This document shows, one piece after another, positions 22,153-35,200 of a stretch of 64,000 bases of DNA (position 1 is its first letter; each line of letters begins with the position of its first letter). The stretch is taken from NCBI RefSeq assembly GCF_040807025.1, contig NC_090946.1, forward strand, positions 81,280,641-81,344,640, read 5' to 3'. The notes below the pieces were generated by a model. That model worked only from the letters and a program-made list of their open reading frames with translations, made no database searches and was not told where the DNA came from. This DNA comes from Struthio camelus. Lineage: Eukaryota > Chordata > Aves > Struthioniformes > Struthionidae. Made by a program: the position numbers and the translations under genes.

Positions 22153-23502
22153 TCACTGAAGTCTGCGATAACTTTTACAGAGTTCGTGGTCCCTAATATC
22201 GCCCCACCCTCCGTTTTTGACATGAGGGGAAAGGGGTGCCATGGAGTACCTTTTACTGACACTCATCGTTTCGGGAAACAGGTACTGTTGGTTGCTGTTC
22301 AAGAGCGAGTCGATTTTGGCACTCTGGGTGGACGGCCTGCAGGATTTCTTGTGGTGCATGCCACAGTCCCCAGTATGAAAAATCCTGGGGATTTCGGGAA
22401 CCAGCACTTTCCAGAACTTTGGAAGACAGGAGACAGTCAAATGCTGCAGAGTCCAGTCCCAGTTATAGTCATCGTAAGTGCAGAAGGCGTCCGTGCACTC
22501 GATGAGCTGCTGGTAGGTGTCTCTGCCGAAGGCCATGCCCATGTTGTGCTCGGTGGACTTCCACGTCTTCATCTCCACCTTGTCGGCCCTGCCGGCGAAG
22601 CCGCCGCGGACGAGGCCGTAGCTGCCCAGGGACACGATCTGGCACTCGGGGCACTCCTGCCCGCGCAGGGCCCACAGCTTCTTGAGGACGTGGTAGAAGT
22701 CGGGCGCCAGGTAGTGGTCCTCCTCCAGGAAGAGGACGGGCCCGGCGTGCTCCCGCAGCGCCCGCACCCGCTCCCAGACGAAGTGCAGCTTCCACCACCA
22801 GTGGTGCTTGGTCTGCGAGAAGCGGGCCTCGCGGTAGTGCCCGAAGGAGTCGGGGTACTCGGCGTTGATGCAGCCCAGGCGCAGCGCCGCCGCCTTGCCC
22901 ACGTCGCGCGGGCAGTCGCGCGGGTCGTGCCCGGGGAACTCGCGCGGGTACAGCTGGATGCTGAAGGGGAAGAAGACCTGCAGCACGGGGCAGAAGTCCA
23001 CCTGGGCCGCCAGGCGGTTGAGCTCCTCGGCCCAGAGGTCGTGGCTGAGCACCAGCAGCACGTTCTCCACGCCCGCCGCCCGCCGCAGCGACGCCAGCAG
23101 CAGCCGCAGGTGCTCGGCGCGGTCGTGCACCTGCACCACCAGCACCACGTCGGCGGCCCGCGGCGGGAAGCGGCCGGCGTTGCGCACCGGCTGGTCGAAG
23201 TTGAGCCGGTAAACGAGCGAGCGGTAGCCCAGCGTGGCGTTGGCGGCCGGCGGCGCCGAGGCGTTGGCGGCGGGGCGGCGGGCGCTGGCGGCCGGCGGCG
23301 GCGCCTCGCTGGCGGCGCGCAGGGCGGCGGCGGGGGGCCGCGGCGGGGCGGCCGGATCGGCGGTACCGGCAGCGCCGCCGCCGCCTCGCGCCGCCTCGCG
23401 CCGCCGCCCTCCGCGCCCGTTGGTGCCCCAGAGCGCCAGGGCGCAGGCGGCCAGCGCCAGCGCCAGCAGGAAGACTTTGCGCTTGTAGATGCGGAGCCTC
23501 AT
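22153..23502 (-). CDS. MGAT2: Alpha-1,6-mannosyl-glycoprotein 2-beta-N-acetylglucosaminyltransferase (GnT-II)
   Basis: GnT-II transfers GlcNAc from UDP-GlcNAc to the alpha-1,6 arm of the trimannosyl core, the step that commits N-glycans to complex types, in the Golgi lumen. The gene is one uninterrupted exon of 449 codons (human 447), as in mammals. It is a type II membrane protein: basic cytosolic tail MRLRIYKRK, membrane segment about 10-26, then an Ala/Pro/Gly-rich stem to about residue 88 with NAS and NAT sequons. The catalytic domain (GT16) shows NFDQPVRN, QVFFPFSIQLYP, FSQTKHHWWWKLHFVWERV, the EED motif at 260-262 (FLEEDHYLAPDFYHVL), CTYDDYNWDWT with Asp349 (equivalent to human catalytic Asp347) and FHTGDCGMHHKKSCRPS with metal-ligand His376. 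It ends GGWGDIRDHELCKSYRRLQ like human. Stem and exon start are extremely GC-rich. It is convergent with DNAAF2, and no divergent partner was found upstream. Confidence 0.98.
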   Translation of the reverse strand: MRLRIYKRKVFLLALALAACALALWGTNGRGGRRREAARGGGGAAGTADPAAPPRPPAAALRAASEAPPPAASARRPAANASAPPAANATLGYRSLVYRLNFDQPVRNAGRFPPRAADVVLVVQVHDRAEHLRLLLASLRRAAGVENVLLVLSHDLWAEELNRLAAQVDFCPVLQVFFPFSIQLYPREFPGHDPRDCPRDVGKAAALRLGCINAEYPDSFGHYREARFSQTKHHWWWKLHFVWERVRALREHAGPVLFLEEDHYLAPDFYHVLKKLWALRGQECPECQIVSLGSYGLVRGGFAGRADKVEMKTWKSTEHNMGMAFGRDTYQQLIECTDAFCTYDDYNWDWTLQHLTVSCLPKFWKVLVPEIPRIFHTGDCGMHHKKSCRPSTQSAKIDSLLNSNQQYLFPETMSVSKRYSMAPLSPHVKNGGWGDIRDHELCKSYRRLQ

Positions 23503-24500
23503 GGTCCCCGCCGGCCGGCCGGCCGCCCTCGCCCCGCCGCGCCTAGCTCATGGCGGCGCGGCGCGGCGGCACCGGCCCGGCCCAGCCCGCCCGATGCCGG
23601 CGGCTCCGGCTGCGCTCAGCCGCTCCCGCTGTCACGGCGCGCGCGACGCCGTCGCCTCCTCCTCGCCCCGCCCCGCGCCGCGCACACGTTGCCGCGCCCC
23701 ATTGGCCGCCCGCCCCGCCGCCGGCGCCGTCCCATTGGCCGCCCGCCTCGCCACTCGCGCCCGCCGCCCGCCCCCCGCTTCCGCTCGGCGGGCGCAGCCT
23801 GATGAGCTGCGCCGCCCCCCCTCCCCCCCGCCCGCTCACGGCGCCGCGCGGTCCCCCCGCCCGCCCGCCCGCCCGCCCGCCCCCACGCGCGTCGCCCTCC
23901 CTCTCCTCTGCCCCCCGCAGGGGAACCGCGCCCGGGCACGGCCCCCCCGGGCTGCCGGCACACTACGCTGCTGATGTTGCCGTTTTTTTTTTTTCTTTTC
24001 TATTTATTATTTTTGCCCTGACCCAAGGTGACGCGGGGCCCCAACCCCAGATGGGAAGGGCGGGCGGGCACCCACGGGTGACACCGTCTGTCGGTGACCC
24101 GCAGAGGTGCACGGGGGACAACGGCTGGCTCTGCGGGACAGGGCGCCCAGCCGGCAGGAGCTGCTCCCAGCGCCCCCGCTCATCGCCCTCTCGGTTTTGC
24201 CTGCAAGGTTTTTTTCCCCCACGACATGAACTTGCACCCACGCTTTCCCCAAAGCACCGGGGAACGCTGCTATCGACGCCCGCGGGCCGGGGCGGCCGAC
24301 CGAAACGGGGAGCAGCTCCTGGGGAGCGGCTGTGCGAGGGCGCCCGCGGTCCCCGCTCGGCGGGTGGCACCGTGCCCCCTGGAAAGCGCTCCCACCAGCC
24401 GGCCCCGCTCCCCGAGCCGCAGCGCGACGCGGAGCCGGCCTACAACGCGCGCCCGAGCCCCGTGGCCTGGAGTTTATCCAAGCCATGATGTTTTTGAGGA
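23500..24500. promoter_or_regulatory. MGAT2 CpG island, with a (CCCG)n tract
   Basis: The sequence upstream of MGAT2 is a dense CpG island, including a run of about six CCCG units near 23858-23882 and GC-rich DNA to about 24750. Open frames on both strands here are by-products of composition. No RPL36AL-like coding sequence is present, although that gene sits beside MGAT2 in human. Confidence 0.6.
23701..23738 (-). promoter_or_regulatory. MGAT2: Paired CCAAT boxes in MGAT2 promoter
   Basis: Two ATTGG motifs at 23701-23705 and 23734-23738 read CCAAT on the MGAT2 strand, 33 bp apart and about 200-235 bases before the ATG, in a duplicated cccattggccgcccgcc context. This is a typical NF-Y layout for a TATA-less CpG-island promoter. 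Factor binding is inferred. Confidence 0.55.
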
Positions 24501-24749
24501 ACTGTCTGTTGCTCGACTTCCTGCCAGCGAGGGCAGCTCTCATCGGCGCAGCGACCAGCGGTGCTGAGCGGTGCGTTGGGGAAGGAAGGAGACGTTTCAC
24601 TTTCCAGCCAAGCAGGGAGCGGAGATGGCGGCAGCCTCCGCCGGGGGAGCCGCGCTCCGTCTGCCGTGGGCAGCCCGCGGCGCGGCCCGCTCCTCAAGGT
24701 TACCCGCTCCCGTCGCCCACGCGCGGGCCTGCAAAAGGAAGAACGAGCG

Positions 24750-27700
24750 AGACGAAAGAGGCACCGCAGCTCCGCTTTGGGCTTACACAACGAATTCAGT
24801 ATCGTGCAAGTTCCGTTTCAAAAAGCGTTATAAACCTAATCAACGGTTTTTGAGCCGAGTTTGGAGGTGTCAGCCGGTGGCCTCCCCAGCGCAGATTTCA
24901 CCCCCTCGGCTAGCGCTGTCCATCGAGGCTGCCGAGCATCAGCAGTGCTGCCAAGCTGCGGCCAGAAGCCAGCGGAAAGGTTTTATCGTCTCCATCTTTC
25001 CGCACCGCCAATGCTGCATTTCACGCGCACGCTCCCCCGGACAGCAGCTCCCCCAGCTCTGGCTGCCGTTTCTGCAGCTCCCTGCTCCGGCCCCCCCTCC
25101 ACAGCACTAACGCGCTGCTTTCAGCGGGCTACTACTACCTCCTCCTTACACTGGTACTAACACACGTAGGTGCGAGGACTTTTTTTAAAGAAAATTCTGG
25201 AGGTAGTTTAACATCAATGCTCATTTCCATAACTTTAAATATTTCTTGCCTAAAGAAGGTCGCCCGGTACTCTAGAGCCAGAGGTAACGTCCTGCACAAG
25301 CTTGGGTAGAACTGAAACATGGTCTGACCGGGCATAATCGAATTTCCCTACCTTACCTAGGCGTTGTAAGGATAAGCGCATTAAACATTGCGAAGCACTT
25401 GGACAACGCGTAAATGGCATCAATACAGTAAAGGAAGGCCGAGGGAAAAAGGAGAATCCTCTAATCCGCCCCTAGTCCAGTTTGCAGCAGCATTCAGAAA
25501 GATCAGACTGAAGTCTGCCATAGAGGGTTCCCCAGCCCCAACATTACTGATAAATACATGTTTTAATGGCATTTAAAAGCATCTCACATTAGACAGAGTG
25601 CCCTTTACCTAAATTCAGGGCGAGAGCCATCCCTTGTTTTAATCAAACACGAATAAGCTCCACAGTGTTTGACTCCGCAAGTCAGAGGCAAACAGTGAAC
25701 TTCTCGGGCATAACGTTAACAAAAAGGACGGGTAGGATACTGCTGTGTTTAGGATGTTTTTAACGAGTTTCACAGCTTGACATATTCTTTGCGCAACTCA
25801 AAAAAGCAAGTTGCTTTTAATCATCCGAGCACACCTGGTAATTTCCAAGTGCAACACTAAAAAGAACAGTACCCCTTATAAGAGACAGGACAGTCTCTGC
25901 AGCAAAGCCAGTTTGGTTCGATCCGATTGCTTTGCTATGAATAGGAACTGCCACATAAACGGTCATAAAATGTTTTCCACAAATACCTTAAATAAGGTAG
26001 AATCATTTCTTATGAGAACAACCTTTGCCCTGCCACGTTTTTTCTCTGCAAAGCCTAGATGCAGCAGTTAGGTCGCACCCACTCCTGCACTAGCAACGTA
26101 AGATAACCGAGCTGGGCCCGTCCTTTGCCAGCTCTAACTGCTCCCACGGCTGCTTCCACGCCTGCTCGCTGGCCTTTCGCCCCATAAATGCAGCGCACAG
26201 CTAACAGCAGCAGGACCTAAGCAGCACCGCAGCTGGCTTGCGGGCAAGCAGAGGAAAACAGCTGGAGGAGACGCTCTTCCACAACGGCTCAGGATAACGA
26301 GGGCTCCCTCAGCAACGCTACGCTACTCGCGTTTCTTCCGAAAGTAGTACTTGCTGCTTTAGCTTTATCTGCCTTGGAAGAACTGCTTCGGCTCTTTGCT
26401 GCTTCGCCACCTCCCGGCTGGACGACAAGCGTGCAAGGCCCGGCGGGGGGAGCGCCCAGCACGGAGCGCTGCAGCGCTCTCCTGGCGAGGCCTGCGGCAG
26501 CAGCCCTGGCCGCACACGGCTCCCGCACGCCAGTGCCGCAAGCACCTTGCTACCTCCGAGACGAATCCACGGCCAAACTTCACCCTACTGACAAAGGGGT
26601 TTTACAGCAGGGATAAATCTTGTTTGCTGGGACCATTGGCACTTTGAAAGCTAACACGGCCGGAACGGATGCCCACAGGAACTAAGGGACATCATAAACC
26701 TCTCCAGCTCCTCCTCTTGGCTGCAAAAGACTTCCCTTTCCCTCATCTCTTCTTGAAAGATAGGGAAATGAGGAGCATAAATAGCTCCTCTGCATTTTTG
26801 ACCCCTGTGCGGCGAGATCACAACACACCTGCTGCACTGCTAGGAGGCACTCGGACGCTAGAGCACTAAGTGCTGCGAAAGAACCTCTGCGGAAAAGGAC
26901 TCCAGCACTTTACCGGGTCAACGCTGTAGTTTCAGAGAATTACAGGATGCCAAGTCAACTCTGGCAAAGAAATCTGCTTCAGAGAGAATTCCATCCCAGC
27001 GTTAAGGCATGGAAGGAAAGGAAAACAAGAAAAAAAACAGTATGAGCAGAGGCAAGAGCAAGATATTTCCAGACAAAAATCCCTTTCCCACAGTTCACAG
27101 CCCGTTTTTCATTACAAAACCCACGGCACTCCTCTTCACACCGGCCCTTAACGCCCCCAGCTGATTACTACTCCCTACACAACAGGGCTTGGATGGGGCC
27201 TCAGCCCCTGCTCTCCCTAACTCTATCTGACCGCGCAGGTGCACAGTATCTGCCTCCACTGGGCACGGCCGCGTCCTCTGGAAGGGGCTCAGCCGCTGCA
27301 CAGACATCCACCCCTCCGCATGGCAACGTGAAACTCCTCACGCGTCCCACGGGAGGCCAAGCTGCTGCCTCCACCACTTCCCTCCTCTTAATCACGCTCT
27401 CCACCTAAGGGATATTCTTCCACGCGAGTAATCTTCAGGCTGCTGCAATCAGGACGGGAATTCTCTCACTTTACAATAGCATCACCATACGGATATTTAA
27501 AATTCTCCAAGTTTAGTTCTACAATACTTTCAGAAGATTAGTGTTGAGGTAAATAGGTCTAGTCGGCGTTCTGCTTTGCAAGTTTTCTGTAGTTGAAGAA
27601 AAACATACAAGGAATGATTAACCCAAATCTTCCTTCAATTACTTAAAAGTCAGTTTAATGCTTTATAAATACTGTATGAAGACAACACGATCAAGTTATT

Positions 27701-29015
27701 TTGACATTCTGAGGCTGCTTTAATGACACTTGGTATTTCTAGAACAACTTGGAAGGTTTTTCTTCCTCAGGAAAAGTATCTCTTGGTCTTGCGAGAGCCA
27801 ATGATTTTCTTTCAGAGTAAAGCCCTTCTGTGGGCTTCCTTCAATATTTCTTTCTGCTGTGAGCGTCTTGGAAAGTGAAGAATTTCAGACTGACGTTTTG
27901 TAATATGTAAGTGAAGGCGATGTTCAAGTAGCTGTTAAGCGATACCTGCATACGTTCTTTGTACTGTGCACTCAGCAGCCTGCTGCCTGCTTTCAGACTG
28001 CTCCTCACTGAGCATCACATTTAGGTGTAACCTGAAGGCCAGTCTGGACCAGTTCTGCACTCAGTAGCTACGGATGTCTTGTTTTTCCCATTGCAACTAC
28101 ATGTAATTGCCACAGCAGTGTATTTTTTAGGACCTGAAGAGGTGCAAGATGTATAACTCATCCCTGGGCAGTCAATGCTGCTTTAGAAACCAGTATTACA
28201 TGCTTTCTCCAAGTCATTGCGTGCTCCAGTGCATGAGACGCCTGAAGACTTTTGTTCAACAGTGGTTGTTCCATGCTGTTTCTATCCTTCAGCCATGGAG
28301 CAGCTGACAAGACTGGGAAATAAGGGTGTGGATATGCTAAGTGTTTCAGTACCTTTACCAGGACAAAGGCCTGGAGCTAATTCCTAAAATACATTGAATA
28401 AAATATCCATTAGAGAAAACACAGTTTACACGTATATAAACAGTTTCAAAATTTAATAAGCGGACACAGTGAACAAATCGAGAATCTTTAAAATGTGAGA
28501 TCTGAAACAAAGTTTAGACCACATATTTAGAAAAGATGCTTCTCATAACAAAGAGATAAAACCAGAAACATTTGTTCCAGTAAAAAACAATGCTGGTCTG
28601 CTGGTTGCTGGTCCCTGCTTGAAGGGAGAATGTTATACACAGAACTTAAAAGAAAGAAAAAAAGAAAAAGAAAAAAAAAGAGTACCTGGAATAACATGAC
28701 CAGTTCTGAACCACCGACACCATAACTTCTTCTCATAGCAGCCTACCAAGTTGCTCTAGAGTAAACAATTTGGGAAGATTCCAGTCCAGTGATAAAGTCA
28801 ATGTAGTCCTCTTCTGTAGGCAGAGTTCATAGCCTCAAGTGAACAGTAAGCAAGGAAGTATGATATACGCTAGGAAGCGGAAATTCACCCACCTTCCTTT
28901 TGGGAAGGAGAAGCCACTTACAAAACTGTCATGATCCTTTGGACAAAGTCATAGTTATAGGAAAAAGAAAGCAAAACACATTCTAAGGAAGATTCATTCA
29001 AGCTAAGAACCACTT
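24750..29015. other. Spacer between MGAT2 promoter and LRR1 3' end
   Basis: This is mostly mixed-composition intergenic DNA. I saw no recognisable coding exon, RNA gene or complete transposon. Short frames around 26300-26650 and 27100-27400 are GC-rich but unlike known families. The right end should include the LRR1 3' flank. Confidence 0.5.
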
Positions 29016-29021
29016 TTTATT
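29016..29021 (-). terminator. LRR1: Likely LRR1 polyadenylation signal
   Basis: TTTATT on the plus strand (AATAAA on the LRR1 strand), about 220 bases past the LRR1 stop codon, is the nearest canonical signal. Confidence 0.55.
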
Positions 29022-29241
29022 CCAACCAAAGAGAGAATCTAGTAGTAGAGAAACAGTCAGACCACCACATCAGGCTCATAGTGCCTCCCCACTGTAAGAC
29101 TGACATTTGCTGTCGGTAGCAAATGCTCTACGATAGCTCTCTGTTTCACAATAGCCCATGTGCGTAACAAAACACAAAACAATTTCAGACCCCTCCATCA
29201 CTGGACAGAACTTCCGGCAGAGCTTTTGCACTCCTTAGGGG

Positions 29242-32200
29242 TCACCCATTACTTTGCAGGTACCTGTCTAGGAACTGGGAATAGCAGTCTAGAGAACAGA
29301 AGTAGCAGATAATGGGTGCTTCTGTACCTCCCATGTTATCCACGAGGACCACAGTGTGAGCTACGTGATGGAGATTCATGGTCACTGTGATTTGAATGAA
29401 GCTGCTGAGACAGGCACTTCCACACTGGCATGTTTTAGCCACTTCCAGATCTTCACAAAGGTGAGAAGGGAGCAGATGACAACCATAAGGGATTCTGTTG
29501 AACGAGAGAAGTAAGTGAGAATTCACTACAAAATTAACCAATGTCACTCAAACACAGTGACATGCCATATGCACCAGTCAGGGGGAAAAAAAAAAAACCC
29601 AAAACATTTCAAGATCATCTAAAAAGGCAAATTTGAAATTTTGGCACTAGCAATACCAGACTAGTTAGAAATTGAAATGCCATTTTTCAAAATGGTCACA
29701 AAAAACACATAACCGTGTTACTGACCACTAAGTGCCAAGAATCTGGCCTCCAGAAGTCATTGTAACAAGAAGCAGGGAGTTCATGCAAATTATAACACCT
29801 TACGATGGGGATAGAGAATTAGAGATAGATACAGAATTAAAAAGAGGACTAAGGAAAAAAAAAAAAAAAAAGAGATAACCGGGGCACACATTTGTTCTTC
29901 CCTCACATTAGCCAGGAAGATCATATTTCACTCTGGCCTGCTAAGGTACCCACAATCTGCTCTTCACTCTCTAAAATGAGTAATCGGTAGTATCATAAAC
30001 ACACTGTATCCAGAGAGTGAACTGGAGATCAAGTGAGCCTTTTTACAGTAGTATTACGCTGCAGACAATAAATTAAGGTTCTCTGTTGACAAATCTATCT
30101 TCTCCTCCATCATGGCAGTGATGACATTCAATGACAAGAAGAACGAAGAAACTGCCGCTTCTACATTCACAGATGAGTGGCATTGTGTTTAGGGTAAAAA
30201 ACAAAGAATTTCCCTGATCTATTTAATAGAGTTAACTTTCTTTTAAAATATGGATACCGCCAGTGCACAACTGTCAACTCAAGACTTACCAAATAGGTCT
30301 CACTGACTCACATCCAGGCTATACCTAAATAGTCCTCATTCTTTCTACACACCATCATTCACATAGCTAAGACACCCATGGATTTTTTTTTCCTCCACCT
30401 CAGTTACAGGATATCCTTTTTTCTGGTCATGACAAGCACAATCACAGCTCTTGTACTTGCCCAGAATGCCACCACAAAGATTATTTTCCAAACATTTGCT
30501 TTTATGGTGCCATCCCTCCTTCTGTTTTCTTCCTCTCTCAAGGCTTTTATAGCCTATTGTCACTCCTATTTCTCATTATTTGTTAATTCACGCATCCAGT
30601 GAATGTCAGACAGCTAGACAGCTTCTGTTGCCCATTTCTTACATTTTATTTTTTCGTTTTTTTTTTTATTTATTTTTTTTGCTGTTTTTAAAGGTAAATC
30701 ACTAATGCTTAGCGAGTCCCTTCCATCTGAGAAGCCCCCGGAATGAATGCACAAAACTGCCCTCCTTATCCTCTCAAAAGCTCCTGCGCTGCAACACCTT
30801 TGGACATCTCAGTAACAGTGAGGCTGCTGAAATGCCAGGGCTCCTCTGACCAGCACTGTTTCCTTATAATCACAGACCCCTTAGGCAAGAGGACTGTTTC
30901 CCTTGTCTTACTCTTGGAGCAGAGAGCCTTTTTCATTCGGCACGATGGTGGCTTTTTACAACACTTGCTGTACTGGGGCCAGGGGCTAGGTTAACGACAA
31001 GTATCCTCAGGTACTCTGGTAATGTAACTGAGCACCAACATTTGACCAGTGCAGAGGCATTATATTCTCTGGAAAAACACACGCTCTAATCATACTAGTA
31101 TCAAAAACACTGCAATTTATATTAAAGACCGGAAAGGAGGCCTGCAAAAATTTGATCATCGCTCTAGATTAAACTCAGCTAGGTCAGAAGCGGAGAACAT
31201 AAGAACCAGACTACTTGGTTGCTAGCTCAGCTCATTTCCAGGGTGTGCTCCACATGCCTGCGGACACCTTTAACACAGACTTCTGAGCAATTACCCAGGC
31301 TCTGGGGGCTCTCCCCACCCCTAAGGCAGGAACGGGCAAAGAGCTTAAATTATGAGAACATCAAGTCTGTCTCTCACCCCCTTTCTGTATCTGTGACTTT
31401 CTCCCATCTTTTCGCTCCCTTTTCACCCACGAAAATGGGGTGGGAGTAGCGCCAGATGGTACTAGAAAATCACAGACAGTGGCATTTAGGCAGAGCTATG
31501 CAAATAACGTGAGGAAAAGGGAGGGGAGAAAAACAGACATACAGCAGCCTGGCAAGGAAGAAGCAAGAGATGCTATTAATTGTAAAACTACCTCAGAACT
31601 GGGTTTCTCCGCATAAGGCGGAACAGCCTAACTTCAACACAGAAGGAAACAGTTCAAGAATACCTGAAGTAGAGAGAAACCTGCAGTAAGTAATGCCAAC
31701 TGCAGCATGATATTCTCCCTTTGAGAAGCCCCTCGCAGTCTCTTTCTAACACTGCTCAGCTTGTGTAAGGTCTCATTTAAAGCAGGGGCAGACTGACCAA
31801 GGTCCATAACTAGAAGCTGTCCTGTGGAAGGTAACCTTTTGCCAACACGCTATTTTCACACGTGAAAGGATAGCTACGGGCTAACAGATTTTTCATGCAG
31901 TCTAGCGTGCTTTAACGTGAACACAAGATGAGGGGCAAGCAGGAATCTTCAAGCTAAGGCCCAAAACAAATTATGACCTGTATCACAAAAATCCACTGTA
32001 ACATAAGCACCTCCATATAAAATTCTGGAAGCGGTTTAGGGTCACGGAAATGGGTTCTCTTTTCCCATGGCTGCACAAAAATGCTCTGTTGTGGTGCTCC
32101 CCATTTTGTGAATAATAATATTTCAATTGCTAGCTTTCTCTAAACATTCCCAAAGACACCAAGCTACTACAAGAAACCGCTTTATCTTGTATAATAAAGA

Positions 32201-35200
32201 GAGGAATTTACAAGTGGGATTCAAGCAACCTTAACCTTATGGTTTTTAATATGTGAAGAACACTTGCCATAAACAGAGAAAAAACTGGAAAGTTTAGACT
32301 TGACAGGTTTGAACTGGAGTGACATATGTACCAATCACACTATTCTTACCTGTAATTTACAGTTGCCCTTGCAGCACATTCTAATAAAGTCAATGGTATT
32401 TTCAGCTGTATGCTGGGAACAAGTGGATTAGGCTGTTCAAAAGGATTTCCAAAGAGATCCAAGTTCTCAAGAGAGAGTTTCCTAAAGTCACTGGGCAAAA
32501 AAGGAAGTTTGTTTCGAGCTGCCGACAGGAAGCGTAGATGGCCTAACTGGCCCATCTTGAATGGCAACCTAATCAACTCATTGTCATCGAGCTTTAAATT
32601 AACAAGTTCTCGCAGTTGGCAAAACTGAATTGGAAGTGCTTTAATTTTGTTTTGGCTGAGGTCCAAGAACTGCAGAGATTTCTGAAGGGTGGAGTTGCAC
32701 AGAGCAACACTGAATGACTCCAGGTGATTGTTGTGCAAATTAAGCTCCTGAAGACAGATCAGGTCACCAACAGTAGCTGGCAGTTGCTTAATATGATTAT
32801 GACTTAGGTCTAGTTTTCTGAGTTTCTTTAAACAAAGCACACGCATATCAATTCGAGCAAGTTTGCAGTATGAGGCTTGGAGATGTTCTAGGGAATAAGG
32901 AAAGCTTTTGGTGAGAGGATAGTCCCTTCTTGATGTTATGATCATCTTCGTTTTAGGTTTTTCAACTTCAGAGGTCTTTGCTGGTACCAGAGCTGAGAGG
33001 GGGAGCGCTCCAATGTCAGTACCTTGGTGAGCCAGTCTCACAGCTGAAAGGAAATTCTTTAAATTGCTGGCATTTGCCTACAAAAAAACCCACAAACATG
33101 GAATAAATAGTTCATTTTTCTTAGATCTGTAGTAACACTTTCTGAACTATTTTGTACACATGCGTATCGTGAGACAGTCAGAAGGGCAATGAAATGGGAA
33201 AGGGAAACATAATTCAGGCTTACCTGGTTGGCATGCCGTTTACATTATTTAAGAACAAATGGTATGCAATTTGAATGAGAAGTTATGAACTCTCTGAATA
33301 ACCTAGATCAAATGAACTGTGCTGCATTACTCAGAGAAGGAGCAAAGCACAGAGTTCAGAGCTGAAAATAAAGTACAGAAAGAAGTCTGATGCACTGTGA
33401 TCTTACTAAACTGCAACATGATAAAGAGACAGTTTACAGAAACACACACAGAGAAGGCAGGGATCTAAAGTTTGAGGCAATCATTTCTGAAAACTGCGAG
33501 GAAGGAAAAGCATGGAATCGGAGATTGAATTTATATGTGAATCAAGGTGGGAAGCTTCAAGGCAGGTGAAGTAAGTGCTTCCAGTCACACGAAGCACTGT
33601 CTGGTTGGGCCAACACCAAAGAGGAGGATAACTCTTTTCACTTGTTCTGCAAACAAGTGACCAACTTTGCTTTAGGAGGTATACAGTATAATGACAGAGT
33701 CAAATTAATAGAAGAGCAGATGACTTCTATTTTAAATAAAGATCAAGTGAAGCTATGTTACATTTGTTGTACTGATATAATTAAGTTTATGCATAGCAGG
33801 GTGACCAAACGTTTCTCTTCTAAATTTCTAGTAAGTATCTACTCCAGCTGGCAACTGACAGACATGAAGCTATAAGGTAATTTGGAAACAAAAAGCAGAA
33901 CGTATTAATATACACTAAAATTTATCCCTCAGTACAGAAAAGAACAAACACTCGCGGAGTGCTGAGAGTCAAGAGGTTTTTCACACTATTTCTAGCGGTG
34001 AATAGGCTAGCTGAAACCTGGTGACACCCATTTCTGCCCCTAAGAGACAACCCTTCTCCTAACTGTATTTGTCTATATCAAATTCTACAGGGTGCAAAAC
34101 TAGCTCACATAATATAGACTGTCTAGCACAATGCACAATGATCTTGGAGATTTCTAGATGCTAATGCAATATAAATAAAGACAATAAAGGTCAAACATAT
34201 TTGACTGCGTGGCTAACCTAATGACTAGCCGCCTTAATCATCCCACGTACATCTGTTCTCTTAACACCTGATGTGATATCTTCCAGAGATATGGAAACTG
34301 CACCTTCTTATCAATGTTTATTATGTCAGCCAAGCTACACTGGAACATTTAGCTATGGGACTCCTCCCAACTACAGTCAAATTCAGCATGCTTCCAAGGG
34401 TAAAAGCAGATAAATACATTTGAAAGTAAGGGGGCAAAAGTCATTCAGATCTGTAAAGACCAAGCAGGACGGACAAGACGCTAGAACTGAAGTTACAGGC
34501 ACTATTTCTTTGCTCTCAGAGTGCAAGACACAACAGAAACCCGCTTCTTAGAGACGAAAGCTCTACGACGTTAAGATAAGTTCACACTATTTATGCATCT
34601 TGAAAATAGGAATACTTTGTGTTCTGGAGCCTTAAAACAATTTTCCTCCACAATATCTATGTAAAGGAAGTATATCTGTAAAACCATAAGAACATGTTGA
34701 GAAAAATACTAAGACCTACCTATGAAAAAGGCAAAGAATTAGCTGGAAGTGCTCAGGAAGGAATTTCCTTCAGGAAAGAATTTTCCTTCCACAAGTCTGG
34801 AGTCTCAAGAAAAAAGATGTTGTGAAATTAAGTTAATACGCATCTATGCCTTTCAAGTCTCTTGTTTCAGAACTGAACGAAAGATGATGACAAGGCAATC
34901 GGAGAGTCCATGGACTTAGCAGGCCTTGCACGCAATGCAGCAGGCACAGGCCTGCTAAAGGGAAAAAAACCAGTGACTGATTTTTGCTCCAGGGTTAAAT
35001 GTTCCAGAGCAACGTTACTTAACTTAATTTCCGATGTGGCTGAATGCAGCAAATCACACTACCTGGCAGAGTAGGGAGAGCAGGGTTTGGCATAGCAGTT
35101 GCACACAACCAGCACAGTGATATCTAGGAGTCTCTTTTCTACAAAGCTTTTGTCCATCTTTGAGACGTTAGATGGCTTTCCGTAATGAAATTATGAGACT

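Noticed and set aside
22186-23802. A 538-codon open frame on the plus strand
   Set aside because: It lies exactly antisense to MGAT2, whose very high third-position GC removes stops on the other strand. No family resemblance.
25905-25935. tRNA-like B box (ggttcgatcc)
   Set aside because: No matching A box or cloverleaf at the required distance and no T-run terminator nearby.
34745-34796. Imperfect palindrome of ggaagg/ccttcc words in LRR1 intron 2
   Set aside because: Low-complexity purine/pyrimidine repeats; no convincing continuous stem.
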